Shown here: one piece after another, positions 1-13,072 of the stretch
Position numbering within the stretch: position 1 is the stretch's first letter
How the letters are laid out: every line of letters starts with the position of its first letter
Notes under the pieces: model-generated
Database searches by the model: none
What the model saw: the letters and a program-made list of their open reading frames with translations, nothing else
Told to the model about the DNA's origin: nothing
Made by a program: the position numbers and the translations under genes
Source: Cordylochernes scorpioides
Taxonomy: Eukaryota > Arthropoda > Arachnida > Pseudoscorpiones > Chernetidae
Reading direction: 5' to 3'
DNA: 64,000 bases
Assembly (NCBI GenBank): GCA_030710605.1
Contig: CP092877.1
Location: 74,626,524 to 74,690,523, forward strand

Positions 1-200
1 GTGAGAAACTGATTACCCGAAAGCTCACCAAAATCATAACTCTTTAATAAACAACAACAAAAAGCTTTATTAAGACCTTTCAGTCTTATACAGATTCTCC
101 GAGCACAGAAATATAGGGTATATGAAGGAATAACAATAATAGTACCAGTAATCAACAATGTTATTATTATTTTTAAAGCTAATCATGTTAAATTTTAATA
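1..200. other. AT-rich stretch with a ribozyme-element-like fragment
   Basis: No gene is seen. Near position 16 the sequence holds CCCGAAAGCTC followed by an AT-rich run. This resembles the GAAAGCT half of the degenerate hammerhead-like repeats at 28.0-28.5 kb and 35.7-35.9 kb, and may be the truncated edge of one. The motif TTATTAAGACC recurs near 29.86 kb and 30.02 kb, so this is interspersed repeat material. Confidence 0.35.
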
Positions 201-204
201 TGTT

Positions 205-790
205 ATTGTCGTGTCCAATGAAGAACTTCAGATATTCCCATACATCTCTATCACAGCAGCAGCAATGTCCACTATCTTGGGTGTGTAAAGTTTCTGCTCT
301 GGGTACATTTTCTGTTGTTGTTGTTCAATGAAGAGCTTCAGATGTCTCCATGCATTTCCATCACAGAAGTCGCAATGTCCACTATCTTGGGTGTGTAAAG
401 CTGCTGTTCTAGGTCCATGTCAATTTTCTGTTGTTGTTGTCGTGTCCAATGAAGAGCCTCAGATGTCTCCATGCATCTCACTAAAGCAGCAATCGCAATG
501 TCCACTATCTTGGGTGTGTAAAGCTGCTGCTCTGGGTCCATGTCAATTTTCCGTTGTTGTTGTCGTGTCCAATAAAGAGCCTCAGATGTCTCCATGCATC
601 TCTATCACAGCGGTAGCAATTTCCACTATCTTGTGTGTGTAAAGCTTCTGCTCTGGGTCCATGTCAATTTTCTGCAAGGCTGCGACCATTGCTGGGCATG
701 AGAATATGTGGGTAGGTGTTAGTTCCACACCAGGACAGTTGTTGCATGTCCTATAGGTTCTTGTACCATCTGGATGTATTGCCATTCCTT
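205..790 (-). repeat. 123-bp minisatellite built from a LINE 3' coding end
   Basis: Roughly five tandem units of about 123 bp (41 codons), read on the minus strand. The outermost unit (582-785) still carries a non-LTR retrotransposon C-terminal knuckle: the residues TCNNC, then HIFSC, then a PEQ-rich tail ending MHGDI and a stop. The other units repeat only the tail, with one or two substitutions each. A second array of the same kind lies at 36.37-37.09 kb. The Cys/His spacing (C-x2-C ... H-x3-C) is that of the zinc knuckle at the end of jockey/CR1-type ORF2 proteins. No reverse transcriptase remains, so this is a decayed, amplified 3' end and not a gene. Confidence 0.7.
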
Positions 791-1795
791 TATAGTGTTT
801 TGTTCCGAGTCTTGTTATAGTTTTTGTAATTATTAAATTTTAATTAGAAATTTATATATAGGAAAAACTAAGAAAGAAGTACGAATAAATTAACTCATTT
901 ACAGATATAGGAAAAGAACGTTGGTTAAGCATATTGTTGCACCAAGTGGCAGCTTTGCAAGGTCGTCGACCTTGGTTTTTTCCTTCTTGGTGTTATACAC
1001 GTTTCCCGAACGGGTTTCCATATTCAAAGCAAATAAATAAAAGTAAAAGTAAATAAATAAAAAATAAAATAAAAATAAATTACCTTTCAAAGTTATTGTG
1101 TTTATTTATTCGTGGGCTTCCTCGTAGGTCGTGATCCGCAGTCTCCCTCTAGGTCCTCTCCCGCTCCAATAACCAATCAAAATATATGTACAATAAATAT
1201 TACAAAAGGAATGAAACTATAAAAAGGAATGATGATAATCTAAATATCATGTTTTAAATAATATTAAATATCATAGAATATTTTGAATAAATGTAAGGCG
1301 CATAAAAATTGATGTAACAATATCACGAATTTGAAAGAAATTTGAATTTTGGTTTAATTAAAAAGGAACAGCGATCAAATTCCCATTTCTCAGCCACCAA
1401 GCTGTGGAAGAGGAGGCTCACAAAAGCGAGGGTCGGGAGAAGCCAATTAGAAACCAATCCGGTGCCCTGGGACCAGGGTTGCCAATTACCGCCTAAATAT
1501 TTATTGGCGTTTAAATAAGGCGACGAAGACTTCTGTGATTGTGATGACGTTTCCATCCTCCGCGGGGGCTAAGCCCCTTGTCCCCTCACAATAGCTATTG
1601 ATACTGCCCCCCGCCTTTTGTTGGGGGACTCCTGTGGTGTCAGTGCTTGCCCTCTTCCCAGCCCTTTCCTCCCTTTGTTTTCTGGTATCCTCCTGTGGAA
1701 ATGTTTATGGCGACTCTTCTATCTCTATAGTGGGGATACCTCCCTCTACTTATATTGTCTGAAACTGCTCTTATATCTGTGTTACACGATAGTCT
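791..1795. other. No gene seen; AT-rich sequence with a GC-rich patch near 1.56-1.72 kb
   Basis: Mostly AT-rich, with a poly-A/T tract near 1040-1080. The stretch 1380-1720 is richer in GC and holds minus-strand open frames without any domain I recognise. I cannot assign a gene or repeat family with confidence. Confidence 0.3.
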
Positions 1796-1935
1796 TCTAT
1801 CCATGTTACACGATACTCTTCTATCCATGTTACACGATACACTTCTATCCATGTTACACGATACTCTTCTATCCATGTTACACGATACTCTTCTATCCAT
1901 GTTACACGATACTCTTCTATCCATACAAAGCAATA
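1795..1935. repeat. 24-bp satellite, left block
   Basis: About six tandem copies of a 24-bp unit containing CCATGTTACACGATACTC. Because 24 is a multiple of three, several frames stay open on both strands, giving spurious repeat proteins. The same unit resumes at about 2545 after the palindrome, so the two blocks look like one array split by an insertion. Confidence 0.9.
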
Positions 1936-1955
1936 ACGCGCCATCTATATATAAA

Positions 1956-2542
1956 AAAATAAAATGATTTAAAGCGCGAATGTTTCTTTTATACATAATA
2001 CGAACTTCTACTGTCCTTACTGCGATGAAAAATATATTGGGAGGGCTTGGCTCATCAGTGGTGAACCCTCCAGCGGTTGCGCCAATTTAATCCACCAGAC
2101 CGCTTCTCAGAGCTCTAATACTGTATTGGATCATTCTGCTTTTATATGCTACACTAAAGGATGGAATCTTAGAAATGGTTTTCGAGTAAACTATGGACAT
2201 AAGCTTATAGGACAGTAGAATTACATTCAAATATTTGCTTCGAGCATTGCTCGATGCAAACATTTGAATATGATGCTACTGTCCTATAAGCTTATGGCCA
2301 TAGTTTACTTGAAAACCATTTCTAAGATTCCATCCTTTAGTGTAGCATATAAAAGCAGAATGATCCAATACAGTATTAGAGCTCTGAGAAGCGGTCTGGT
2401 GGATTAAATTGGCGCAACCGCTGGGAGGGTTCACCACTGATGAGCCAAGCCCTCCCAATATATTTTTCATCGCAGTAAGGACAGTAGAAGTTCGTATTAT
2501 GTATAAAAGAAACATTCGCGCTTTAAATCCTTTTATTTTATA
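1956..2542. repeat. Family A foldback (large palindrome)
   Basis: Two nearly identical arms of about 270 bp in head-to-head orientation, centred near 2249 around the turn TTCGAGCATTGCTCGATGC. Each arm is a family A element with inner ends TTCTACTGTCC/GGACAGTAGAA and an internal GGGAGGG/CCCTCCC stem. The left copy has lost one base of that stem (CCCTCCAGC). The element splits a 24-bp satellite. Its class is unknown; it has no coding capacity. Confidence 0.85.
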
Positions 2543-2544
2543 TC

Positions 2545-3115
2545 TTCTATCCATGCTACACGATACTCTTTTATCCAGGATACACGATACTCTTCTATTT
2601 CATGTTACACTATGCTTTTCTATCCATGTTACACGATACTCTTCTATCCATGTTACACGATACTCTTCTATCCATGTTACAAGATACTCTTCTATCCGTG
2701 TTACACGATACTCTTCTATCCGTGTTACACGATACTCTTCTATCCGTGTTACACGATACTCTTCTATCCGTGTTACACGATACTCTTCTATCCGTGTTAC
2801 ACGATACTCTTCTATCCTTGTTACACGATACTCTTCTATCCCTATAGTGGCGGATACCTTTCTGCCTATATTGTCTGAAACTGCTCTTATATCTATGTTA
2901 CACGATACTCTTCTATCCATGTTACACTATGCTCTTCTATCCATGTTACACGATGCTCTTCTATCCGTGTTACACGATACTCTTCTATCCATGTTACACG
3001 ATACCCTTCTAGCCTTGTTACACTATGCCCTTCTATCCGTGTTACACGATACTCTTCTATCCATGTTACACGATACCCTTCTAGCCTTGTTACACTATGC
3101 TCTTCTATCCATGTT
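2545..3115. repeat. 24-bp satellite, right block
   Basis: About two dozen units of the 24-bp repeat. Unit variants carry CCATG, CCGTG or CCTTG. The block is interrupted near 2840-2895 by a segment (TATAGTGGCGGATACC) that also lies just left of the first block near 1730. This suggests local segmental duplication within the array. Confidence 0.88.
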
Positions 3116-3500
3116 AGAAATTATTCAGAAAGATATCTTGTTCCTTTTAAAATCAGTAAAAACACTTTCTATTTATTCATAGTGGTCCATTTGGATGAGG
3201 AAAGCGTAGACTAAAACGCGGCTGATTCTACACTCGCCTCTACGCTAACCTTGACGTATGCACGGTGGATTCTGTGGCCACTGGACATACGTCGGACCTG
3301 AAGGCTGTTGTTGGGTTCTGTGCTACCTGGAGTATAGGAGCTCCATCTATGCTTCCTTTCTGTGGTGAAAGTGTATAAGAGACCTGTGGTCTTAATGAAG
3401 CTGTATTTTTGTGTGTTTTTACCAGGAGAGATCATATACCATGTTCTGTTCTTTCGAGCAATTGGTGATATAGATACAGGAGAGATTTGTTCAATATTAA
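3116..3500. other. Unassigned sequence, no gene seen
   Basis: Moderate GC with no long open frame and no match to the other repeat families in the window. It could be an old transposable-element end or a single-copy sequence. Confidence 0.3.
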
Positions 3501-3925
3501 TTCTCTAAAAAACGCCCCGGCACCAGTGAAGAAGACGTGAGGTAACAAATCAGGCTAAAAGCCACGCGACCCACGGACAAATCGGATTATCCACGCCCGG
3601 CAATGGAAAAATCACTTTTAAAAACATCAAATATAGACATCTGGCATTCTTGGCTGAGCTCGCGCCCGGCTAATCCGGCAAGCGACGCCTGCGCCCCATT
3701 TGCATGCCAAAAGAGCGTTACGTCGCCGTCCATTTGGCGAACAAAGCGGACGCATCTGCCCGGCGTTACCATCACAAAAGATTCCTGATGGGAGTTTGAT
3801 GATCTGCACATCGTCCCTGTCCCGCCCCGCTCCCCGACAACGATCCTTTTGTCAAATAAGAAATAAATCAGGGAGGCGCGGAGTTTGTTCCCCGACCTGT
3901 CGCGTGTTGACTTTGGGTGGTTCGT
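3500..3925. promoter_or_regulatory. GC-rich unique island, candidate conserved noncoding element
   Basis: Distinctly more GC-rich than its surroundings and not repeated elsewhere in the window. It contains two Bicoid-class (K50 homeodomain) sites, GGATTA at 3584 and TAATCC at 3671, and an octamer-like ATTTGCAT near 3698. The short overlapping frames on both strands look like GC-rich chance ORFs. Calling it an enhancer is inference. Confidence 0.3.
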
Positions 3926-3931
3926 TACACA

Positions 3932-6900
3932 GATGTGGCCACTCTACTGACTTCGATATGGCTGTTTGAATGTTGACTCTGTGTAGACAATCTTTATTGC
4001 TCTGTAGGACAACCTTGATGTGGTCATTCCACTGACTTCGATATGGCTGTTTGAATGTTGACTCTGTGTAGACAATCTTTATTGCTCTGTAGGACAACCT
4101 TGATGTGGCCACTCCACTGACTTCGATATGGCTGTTTGAATGTTGACTATCTGTAGACAATCTTTATTGCTCTGTAGGACAACCTTGATGTGGCCACTCC
4201 ACTGACTTCGATATGGCTGTTTGAATGTTGACTGTGTGTAGACAATCTTTATTGCTCTGTAGTGCAACCTTGATGTGGCCATTCCACTGACTTCGATATG
4301 GCTGTTTGAATGTTGACTCTGTGTAGACAATATTTATTGCTCTGTAGGACAACCTTGATGTGGCCACTCCTCTGACTTCGATATGGCTGTTTGAATGTTG
4401 ACTCTGTGTAGACAATCTTTATTGCTCTGTAGGACAACCTTGATGTGGTCACTCCACTGACTTCGATATGGCTGTTTGAATGTTGACTCTGTGTAGACAA
4501 TATTTATTGCTCTGTAGGACAACCTTGATGTGGCCATTCCACTGACTTCGATATGGCTGTTTGAATGTTGACTGTGTGTAGACAATCTTTATTGCTCTGT
4601 AGGACAACCTTGATGTGGTCACTCCACTGACTTCGATATGGCTGTTTGAATGTTGACTCTGTGTAGACAATATTTATTGCTCTGTAGGACAACCTTGATG
4701 TGGTCACTCCACTGACTTCGATATGGCTGTTTGAATGTTGACTCTGTGTAGACAATCTTTATTGCTCTGTAGGACAACCTTGATGTGGTCACTCCACTGA
4801 CTTCGATATGGCTGTTTGAATGTTGACTCTGTGTAGACAATCTTTATTGCTCTGTAGGACAACCTTGATGTGGTCACTCCACTGACTTCGATATGGCTGT
4901 TTGAATGTTGACTCTGTATAGACAATCTTTATTGCTCTGTAGTACAACCTTGATGTGGCCACTCCACTGGCTTCGATATGGCTGTTTGAATGTTGACTCT
5001 GTGTAGACAATCTTTATTGCTCTGTAGGACAACCTTGATGTGGTCACTCCACTGACTTCGATATGGCTGTTTGAATGTTGACTCTGTGTAGACAATCTTT
5101 ATTGCTCTGTAGGACAACCTTGATGTGGTCACTCCACTGACTTCGATATGGCTGTTTGAATGTTGACTGTGTGTAGACAATCTTTATTGCTCTGTAGGAT
5201 AACCTTGATGTGGTCACTCCACTGACTTCGATATGGCTGTTTGAATGTTGACTCTTTGTAGTCAATCTTTATTGCTCTGTAGGACAACCTTGATGTGGCC
5301 ACTCCACTGACTTCGATATGGCTGTTTGAATGTTGACTCTGTGTAGACACTCTTTATTGCTCTGTAGGACAACCTTGATGTGGTCATTCCACTGACTTCG
5401 ATATGGCTGTTTGAATGTTGACTCTGTGTAGACAATCTTTATTGCTCTGTAGGACAACCTTGATGTGGTCACTCTACTGATTTCGATATGGCTGTTTGAA
5501 TGTTGACTCTGTGTAGACAATCTTTATTACTCTTTAGGACAACCTTGATGTGGTCACTCCACTGACTTCGATATGGCTGTTTGAATTTTGACTGTGTGTA
5601 GACAATCTTTATTGCTCTGTAGGACAACCTTGATGTGGTCACTCCACTGACTTCGATATGGCTGTTTGAATGTTGACTCTGTGTAGACAATCTTTATTGC
5701 TCTGTAGGACAACCTTGATGTGGTCACTCCACTGACTTCGATATGGCTGTTTGAATGTTGACTCTGTGTAGACAATCTTTATTGCTCTGTAGGACAACCT
5801 TGATGTGGTCACTCCACTGACTTCGATATGGCTGTTTGAATGTTGACTCTGTGTAGACAATCTTTATTGCTCTGTAGGACAACCTTGATGTGGTCACTCC
5901 ACTGACTTCGATATGGCTGTTTGGATGTTGACTCTGTGTAGACAATCTTTATTGCTCTGTAGGACAACCTTGATGTGGTCACTCCACTGACTTCGATATG
6001 GCTGTTTGAATGTTGACTCTGTGTAGACAATCTTTATTGCTCTGTAGGACAACCTTGATGTGGTCACTCCACTGACTTCGATATGGCTGTTTGAATGTTG
6101 ACTCTGTGTAGACAATCTTTATTGCTCTGTAGGACAACCTTGATGTGGTCACTCACTGACTTCGATATGGCTGTTTGAATGTTGACTCTGTGTAGACAAT
6201 CTTTATTGCTCTGTAGGACAACCTTGATGTGGTCACTCCACTGACTTCGATATGGCTGTTTGAATGTTGACTCTGTGTAGACAATCTTTATTGCTCTGTA
6301 GGACAACCTTGATGTGGCCACTCCACTGACTTCGATATGGCTGTTTGAATGTTGACTCTGTGTAGACAATATTTATTGCTCTGTAGGACAACCTTGATGT
6401 GGCCACTCCACTGACTTCGATATGGCTGTTTGAATGTTGACTCTGTGTAGACAATCTTTATTGCTCTGTAGGACAACCTTGATGTGGCCACTCCACTGAC
6501 TTCGATATGGCTGTTTGAATGTTGACTCTGTGTAGACAATCTTTATTGCTCTGTAGGACAACCTTGATGTGGCCACTCCACTGACTTCGATATGGCTGTT
6601 TGAATGTTGACTCTGTGTAGACAATATTTATTGCTCTGTAGGACAACCTTGATGTGGCCACTCCACTGACTTCGATATGGCTGTTTGAATGTTGACTCTG
6701 TGTAGACAAAATTTATTGCTCTGTAGGACAACCTTGATGTGGCCACTCCACTGACTTCGATATGGCTGTTTGAATGTTAACTCTGTGTAGACAATCTTTA
6801 TTGCTCTGTAGGACAACCTTGATGTGGTCACTCTACTGACTTCGATATGGCTGTTTGAATGTTGACTCTGTGTAGACAATCTCTATTGCTCTGTACGACA

Positions 6901-9900
6901 ACCTTGATGTGGTCACTCCACTGACTTCGATATGGCTGTTTGAATGTTGACTCTGTGTAGACAATCTTTATTGCTCTGTACGACAACCTTGATGTGGCCA
7001 CTCCACTGACTTCGATATGGCTGTTTGAATGTTGACTGTGTGTAGACAATCTTTATTGCTCTGTACGGACAACCTTGATGTGGCCACTCCACTGACTTCG
7101 ATATGGCTGTTTGAATGTTGACTCTGTGTAGACAATCTTTATTGCTCTGTACGGACAACCTTGATGTGGCCACTCCACTGACTTCGATATGGCTGTTTGA
7201 ATGTTGACTCTGTGTAGACAATATTTATTGCTCTGTAGGACAACCTTGATGTGGCCACTCCACTGACTTCGATATGGCTGTTTGGATGTTGACTGTGTGT
7301 AGACAATCTTTATTGCTCTGTAGGACAACCTTGATGTGGTCACTCCACTGACTTCGATATGGCTGTTTGAATGTTGACTCTGTGTAGACAATCTTTATTG
7401 CTCTGTAGGACAACCTTGATGTGACCACTCAACTGACTTCGATATGGCTGTTTGGATGTTGACTCTGTGTAGACCATCTTTATTGCTCTGTAGGACAACC
7501 TTGATGTGGTCACTCCACTGACTTCGATATGGCTGTTTGAATGTTGACTCTGTGTAGACAATCTTTATTGCTCTGTAGGACCACCTTTATGTGGTCACTA
7601 CACTGACTTCGATATGGCTGTTTGAATGTTGACTCTGTGTAGACAATCTTTATTGCTCTGTAAGACAACCTTGATGTGGTCACTCCACTGACTTCGATAT
7701 GGCTGTTTGAATGTTGACTCTGTGTAGACAATCTTTATTGCTCTGTAGGACAACCTTGATGTGACCACTCCACTGACTTCGATATGGCTGTTTGGATGTT
7801 GACTCTGTGTAGACCATCTTTATTGCTCTGTAGGACAACCTTGATGTGGTCACTCCACTGACTTCGATATGGCTGTTTGAATGTTGACTCTGTGTAGACA
7901 ATCTTTATTGCTCTGTAGGACCACCTTTATGTGGTCACTCCACTGACTTCGATATGGCTGTTTGAATGTTGACTCTGTGTAGACAATCTTTATTGCTCTG
8001 TAGTACAACCTTGATGTGGTCACTCCACTGACTTCGATATGGCTGTTTGAATGTTGACTCTGTGTAGACAATCTTTATTGCTCTGTAGGACAACCTTGAT
8101 GTGGTCACTCCACTGACTACGATATGGCTGTTTGAATGTTGACTCTGTGTAGACAATCTTTATTGCTCTGTAGGACAACCTTGATGTGGCCACTCCACTG
8201 ACTACGATATGGCTGTTTGAATGTTGACTCTGTGTAGACAATATTTATTGCTCTGTAGAACAACCTTGATGTGGCCACTCCACTGGCTTCGATATGCCTG
8301 TTTGAATATTGACTCTGTGTAGACAATCTTTATTGCTCTGTAGGACAACCTTGATGTGACCACTCTACTGACTTCGATATGGCTGTTTGAATGTTGACTC
8401 TGTGTAGACCATCTTTATTGCTCTGTAGGACAACCTTGATGTGGTCACTCCACTGACTTCGATATGGCTGTTTGAATGTTGACTCTGTGTAGATAATCTT
8501 TATTGCTCTGTAGGACAACCTTGATGTGACCACTCTACTAACTTCGATATGGCTGTTTGAATGTTGACTCTGTGTAGACAACCATTATTGCTCTATAGGA
8601 CAACCTTGATGTGGCCACTTCACTGACTTCGATATGGCTGTTTGAATGTTGACTCTGTGTAGACAACCATTATTGCTCTGTCGGACAACCTTGATGTGGT
8701 CACTCCACTGACTTCGATATGGCTGTTTGGATGTTGACTCTGTGTAGACAATCTTTATTACTCTGTAAAGCAATCTTGATGTGGTCACTCCACTGACTTC
8801 GATATGGCTGTTTGAATGTTGACTCTGTGTAGACCATCTTTATTGCTCTGTAGGACAACCTTGATGTGGTCACTCCACTGACTTCGATATGGCTGTTTGG
8901 ATGTTGACTCTGTGTAGACAATCTTTATTGCTCTGTAGGACAACCTTGATGTGGTCACTCCACTGACTTCGATATGGCTGTTTGAATGTTGACTGTGTGT
9001 AGACAATCTTTATTGCTCTGTAGGACAACCTTGATGTGGCCACTCCACTGACTTCGATATGGCTGTTTGAATGTTGACTCTGTGTAGACAATCTTTATTG
9101 CTCTGTAGGACAACCTTGATGTGGCCACTCCACTGACTTCGATATGGCTGTTCGAATGTTGACTCTGTGTAGACAATCTTTATTGCTCTGTAGGACAACC
9201 TTGATGTGGTCACTCCACCGACTTCGATATGGCTGTTTGAATGTTGACTCTGTGTAGACAATCTTTATTGCTCTGTAGGACAACCTTGATGTGGCCACTC
9301 CACTGACTTCGATATGGCTGTTTGAATGTTGACTCTGTGTAGACAATCTTTATTGCTAGGTAGGACAACCTTGATGTGGCCACTCCACTGACTTCGATAT
9401 GGCTGTTCGAATGTTGACTGTGTGTAGACATTCTTCATTGCTTTGTAGTACAACCTTGATGTGGCCACTCCACTGGCTTCGATATGGCTGTTTGGATGTT
9501 GACTCTGTCTAGACAATCTTTATTGCTCTGTAGGACAACCTTGATGTGGCCACTCCACTGACTTCGATATGGCTGTTTGAATGTTGACTCTGTGTAGACA
9601 ATCTTTATTGCTCTGTAGGACAACCTTGATGTGGTCACTCCACTGACTTCGATATGGCTGTTTGGATGTTGACTCTGTGTGGACAATCTTTATTTCTCTG
9701 TAGGACAACCTTGATGTGGTCACTCCACTGACTACGATATGGCTGTTTGAATGTTGACTCTGTGTAGACAATCTTTATTGCTCTGTAGGACAACCTTGAT
9801 GTGGCCCCTCCACTGACTACGATATGGCTGTTTGATTGTTGACTCTGTGTAGACAATCTTTATTGCTCTGTAGGACAACCTTGATGTGGTCACTTCACTG

Positions 9901-12118
9901 ACTTCGATATGGCTGTTTGAATGTTGACTCTGTGTAGACAATCTTTATTGCTCTGTAGTACAACCTTGATGTGGCCACTCCACTGACTTCGATATGGCTG
10001 TTTGAATATTGACTCTGTGTAGACAATCTTTATTGCTCTGTAGGACAACCTTGATGTGACCACTCCACTGACTTCGATATGGATGTTTGAATGTTGACTC
10101 TGTGTAGAAAATCTTTATTGCTCTGTAAGACAACCTTGATGTGGCCACTCCACTGACTTCGATATGGCTGTTTGAATGTTGACTCTGTGTAGATAATCTT
10201 TATTGCTCTGTAGGACAACCTTGATGTGACCACTCTACTAACTTCGATATGGCTGTTTGAATATTGACTCTGTGTAGACAACCATTATTGCTCTGTAGGA
10301 CAACCTTGATGTGGCCACTTCACTGACTTCGATATGGCTGTTTGAATGTTGACTCTGTGTAGACAACCATTATTGCTCTGTCGGACAACCTTGATGTGGT
10401 CACTCCACTGACTTCGATATGGCTGTTTGGATGTTGACTCTGTGTAGACAATCTTTATTACTCTGTAAAGCAATCTTGATGTGGTCACTCCACTGACTTC
10501 GATATGGCTGTTTGAATGTTGACTCTGTGTAGACCATCTTTATTGCTCTGTAGGACAACCTTGATGTGGTCACTCCACTGACTTCGATATGGCTGTTTGG
10601 ATGTTGACTCTGTGTAGACAATCTTTATTGCTCTGTAGGACAACCTTGATGTGGTCACTCCACTGACTTCGATATGGCTGTTTGAATGTTGACTCTGTGT
10701 AGACAATCTTTATTGCTCTGTAGGACAACCTTGATGTGGTCACTCCACTGGCTTCGATATGGCTGTTTGAATGTTGACTCTGTGTAGACAACCATTATTG
10801 CTCTGTAGGACAACCTTGATGTGGTCACTCCACTGACTTCGATATGGCTGTTTGAATGTTGACTCTGTGTAGACAACCATTATTGCTCTGTAGGACAACC
10901 TTGATGTGACCACTCCACTGACTTCGATATGGCTGTTTGAATGTTGACTCTGTGTAGACAATCTTTATTGCTCTGTAGGACAACCTTGATGTGGTCACTC
11001 CACTGACTTCGATATGGCTGTTTGGATGTTGACTCTGTGTGGACAATCTTTATTTCTCTGTAGGTCAACCTTGATGTGGTCACTCCACTGACTACGATAT
11101 GGCTGTTTGATTGTTGACTCTGTGTAGACAATCTTTATTGCTCTGTAGGACAACCTTGATGTGGTCACTCCACTGACTTCGATATGGCTGTTTGAATGTT
11201 GACTCTGTGTAGATAATCTTTATTGCTCTGTAGGACAACCTTGATGTGACCACTCTACTAACTTCGATATGGCTGTTTGAATATTGACTCTGTGTAGACA
11301 ACCATTATTGCTCTGTAGGACAACCTTGATGTGGCCACTTCACTGACTTCGATATGGCTGTTTGAATGTTGACTCTGTGTAGACAACCATTATTGCTCTG
11401 TCGGACAACCTTGATGTGGTCACTCCACTGACTTCGATATGGCTGTTTGGATGTTGACTCTGTGTAGACAATCTTTATTACTCTGTAAAGCAATCTTGAT
11501 GTGGTCACTCCACTGACTTCGATATGGCTGTTTGAATGTTGACTCTGTGTAGACCATCTTTATTGCTCTGTAGGACAACCTTGATGTGGTCACTCCACTG
11601 ACTTCGATATGGCTGTTTGGATGTTGACTCTGTGTAGACAATCTTTATTGCTCTGTAGGACAACCTTGATGTGGTCACTCCACTGACTTCGATATGGCTG
11701 TTTGAATGTTGACTCTGTGTAGACAATCTTTATTGCTCTGTAGGACAACCTTGATGTGGTCACTCCACTGGCTTCGATATGGCTGTTTGAATGTTGACTC
11801 TGTGTAGACAATCTTTATTGCTCTGTAGGACAACCTTGATGTGGTCACTCCACTGGCTTCGATATGGCTGTTTGAATGTTGACTGTGTGTAGACAATCTT
11901 TATTGCTCTGTAGGACAACCTTGATGTGGTCACTCCACTGGCTTCGATATGGCTGTTTGAATGTTGACTCTGTGTAGACAATCTTTATTGCTCTGTAGGA
12001 CAACCTTGATGTGGCCACTCCACTAACTTCGATATGGATGTTTGGATGTTGACTCTGTGTAGACAATCTTTATTGCTCTGTAGTACAACCTTGATGTGTT
12101 CACTCCACTACCTTCTCA
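3932..12118. repeat. 85-bp satellite, 96 tandem units
   Basis: Units run from GATGTGGCC at 3932 to a last degenerate unit starting at 12093. That is 8161 bp, exactly 96 units of 85 bp plus one net base (one deletion near 6154 and two insertions near 7070 and 7152). Most units differ by only 1-5 substitutions such as GGCC/GGTC, CTGTGTG/CTCTGTG and ATCTTT/ATATTT/ACCATT. The chain of 73-83 aa minus-strand frames is a by-product, since 85 is not a multiple of three and each unit is read in all frames in turn. Both edges are abrupt. No telomeric or centromeric signal is visible. Confidence 0.97.
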
Positions 12119-12247
12119 TATAGCTCCTTAAATGTTTACTTCGTGTAGAGACGCTCTGTTACTTTATAAGCTCTATAGTAACCATGTAAGACTCTATTTT
12201 CTAGTAACTGCAAAATTCGAACTTCTTTCTACATGTTTAGACCTGTG

Positions 12248-12680
12248 TTTTATATAAACTCATGGACAGAACGCAAGGAAGTTGTACCTTTAAGCATGTA
12301 TATCAGGATTCAGACAATATCTCTGAAAGATACACGCATGGACAAAACTTAAGGAAGTTGTACCTTTCAGCATGTATATCAGGATTCAGACAATATCTCT
12401 GAAAGATACACTCATGGACAAAACTTAAGGAAGTTGTACCTTTCAGCATGTATAGCAGGATTCAGACAATATCTCTGAAAGATACACTCATGGACAAAAC
12501 TTAAGGAGGTTGTACCTTTTAGCATGTATATCAGGATTCAGACAATAACTCTGAAAGATACACGCATGGACAAACCTCAAGGAAGTTGTACCTTTTAACA
12601 TGTATATTGGGATTCAGACAATAACTCTGAAATATATTACAGTGACCTTTATTGAAGATATACGAGATAACCAAGTGTGA
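12248..12680 (+). repeat. Family B tandem array, 76-bp units
   Basis: Five units beginning CATGGACA at 12261, 12337, 12413, 12489 and 12565. The first four are a 76-bp short form. The last runs on through the extra 42-bp segment (ACAGTGACCTTTATTGAAG ... AGTGTGAA) that makes the 118-bp long form at 45.8-46.6 kb. Family B ends look like CACTCATGGACAAAACTTAAG, plausibly a Tc1/mariner-type terminal repeat, but no transposase is present. Confidence 0.85.
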
Positions 12681-13004
12681 ACAACCTCTGTCTACTTAAA
12701 TAATAATAAAAAAACAGACAACATACATCAAAGACCTTCCACTTCTTTAAGTTTTGTCCATAGGTAAAGTTCTCCAGTAGAAAGACCATATTTAATCCCG
12801 AAAAGCTAACAATATTAAATATAATCTTAAAAGAAACTCAATTCTGGATGTTTTAATTTTTTTTTTCTCTCTCTTCTCTTCTTAATTAAATACAAGAATT
12901 AATTTATTGAATATATCATTTTTTAAATGAGTAAATAACATTGATATTCCTTTTATCAACGGGACAATGCCCAGGCTCTATTTTGCCTAGACGCCCAAAG
13001 TCTC
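12681..13004. other. AT-rich sequence, no gene seen
   Basis: AT-rich with a family B terminal fragment in reverse orientation near 12730-12765 (CTTTAAGTTTTGTCCAT). Nothing else is recognised. Confidence 0.4.
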
Positions 13005-13015
13005 TATTTCAGGTC

Positions 13016-13034
13016 GCGACGCTTGTTCGGCGGT

Positions 13035-13072
<38 letters not shown>

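Noticed and set aside
2409-3182. 257-aa plus-strand ORF
   Set aside because: It runs from family A into the 24-bp satellite, whose period keeps all frames open. No domain and no coding signal.
3852-12066. Long series of 73-112 aa minus-strand ORFs with near-identical sequence
   Set aside because: They are frames of the 85-bp satellite; the period is not a multiple of three, so each one stops after a few units.
3932-12118. CRISPR-like array of regularly spaced repeats
   Set aside because: The whole 85-bp unit is repeated with no unique spacers, and the window is clearly eukaryotic. It is a satellite.
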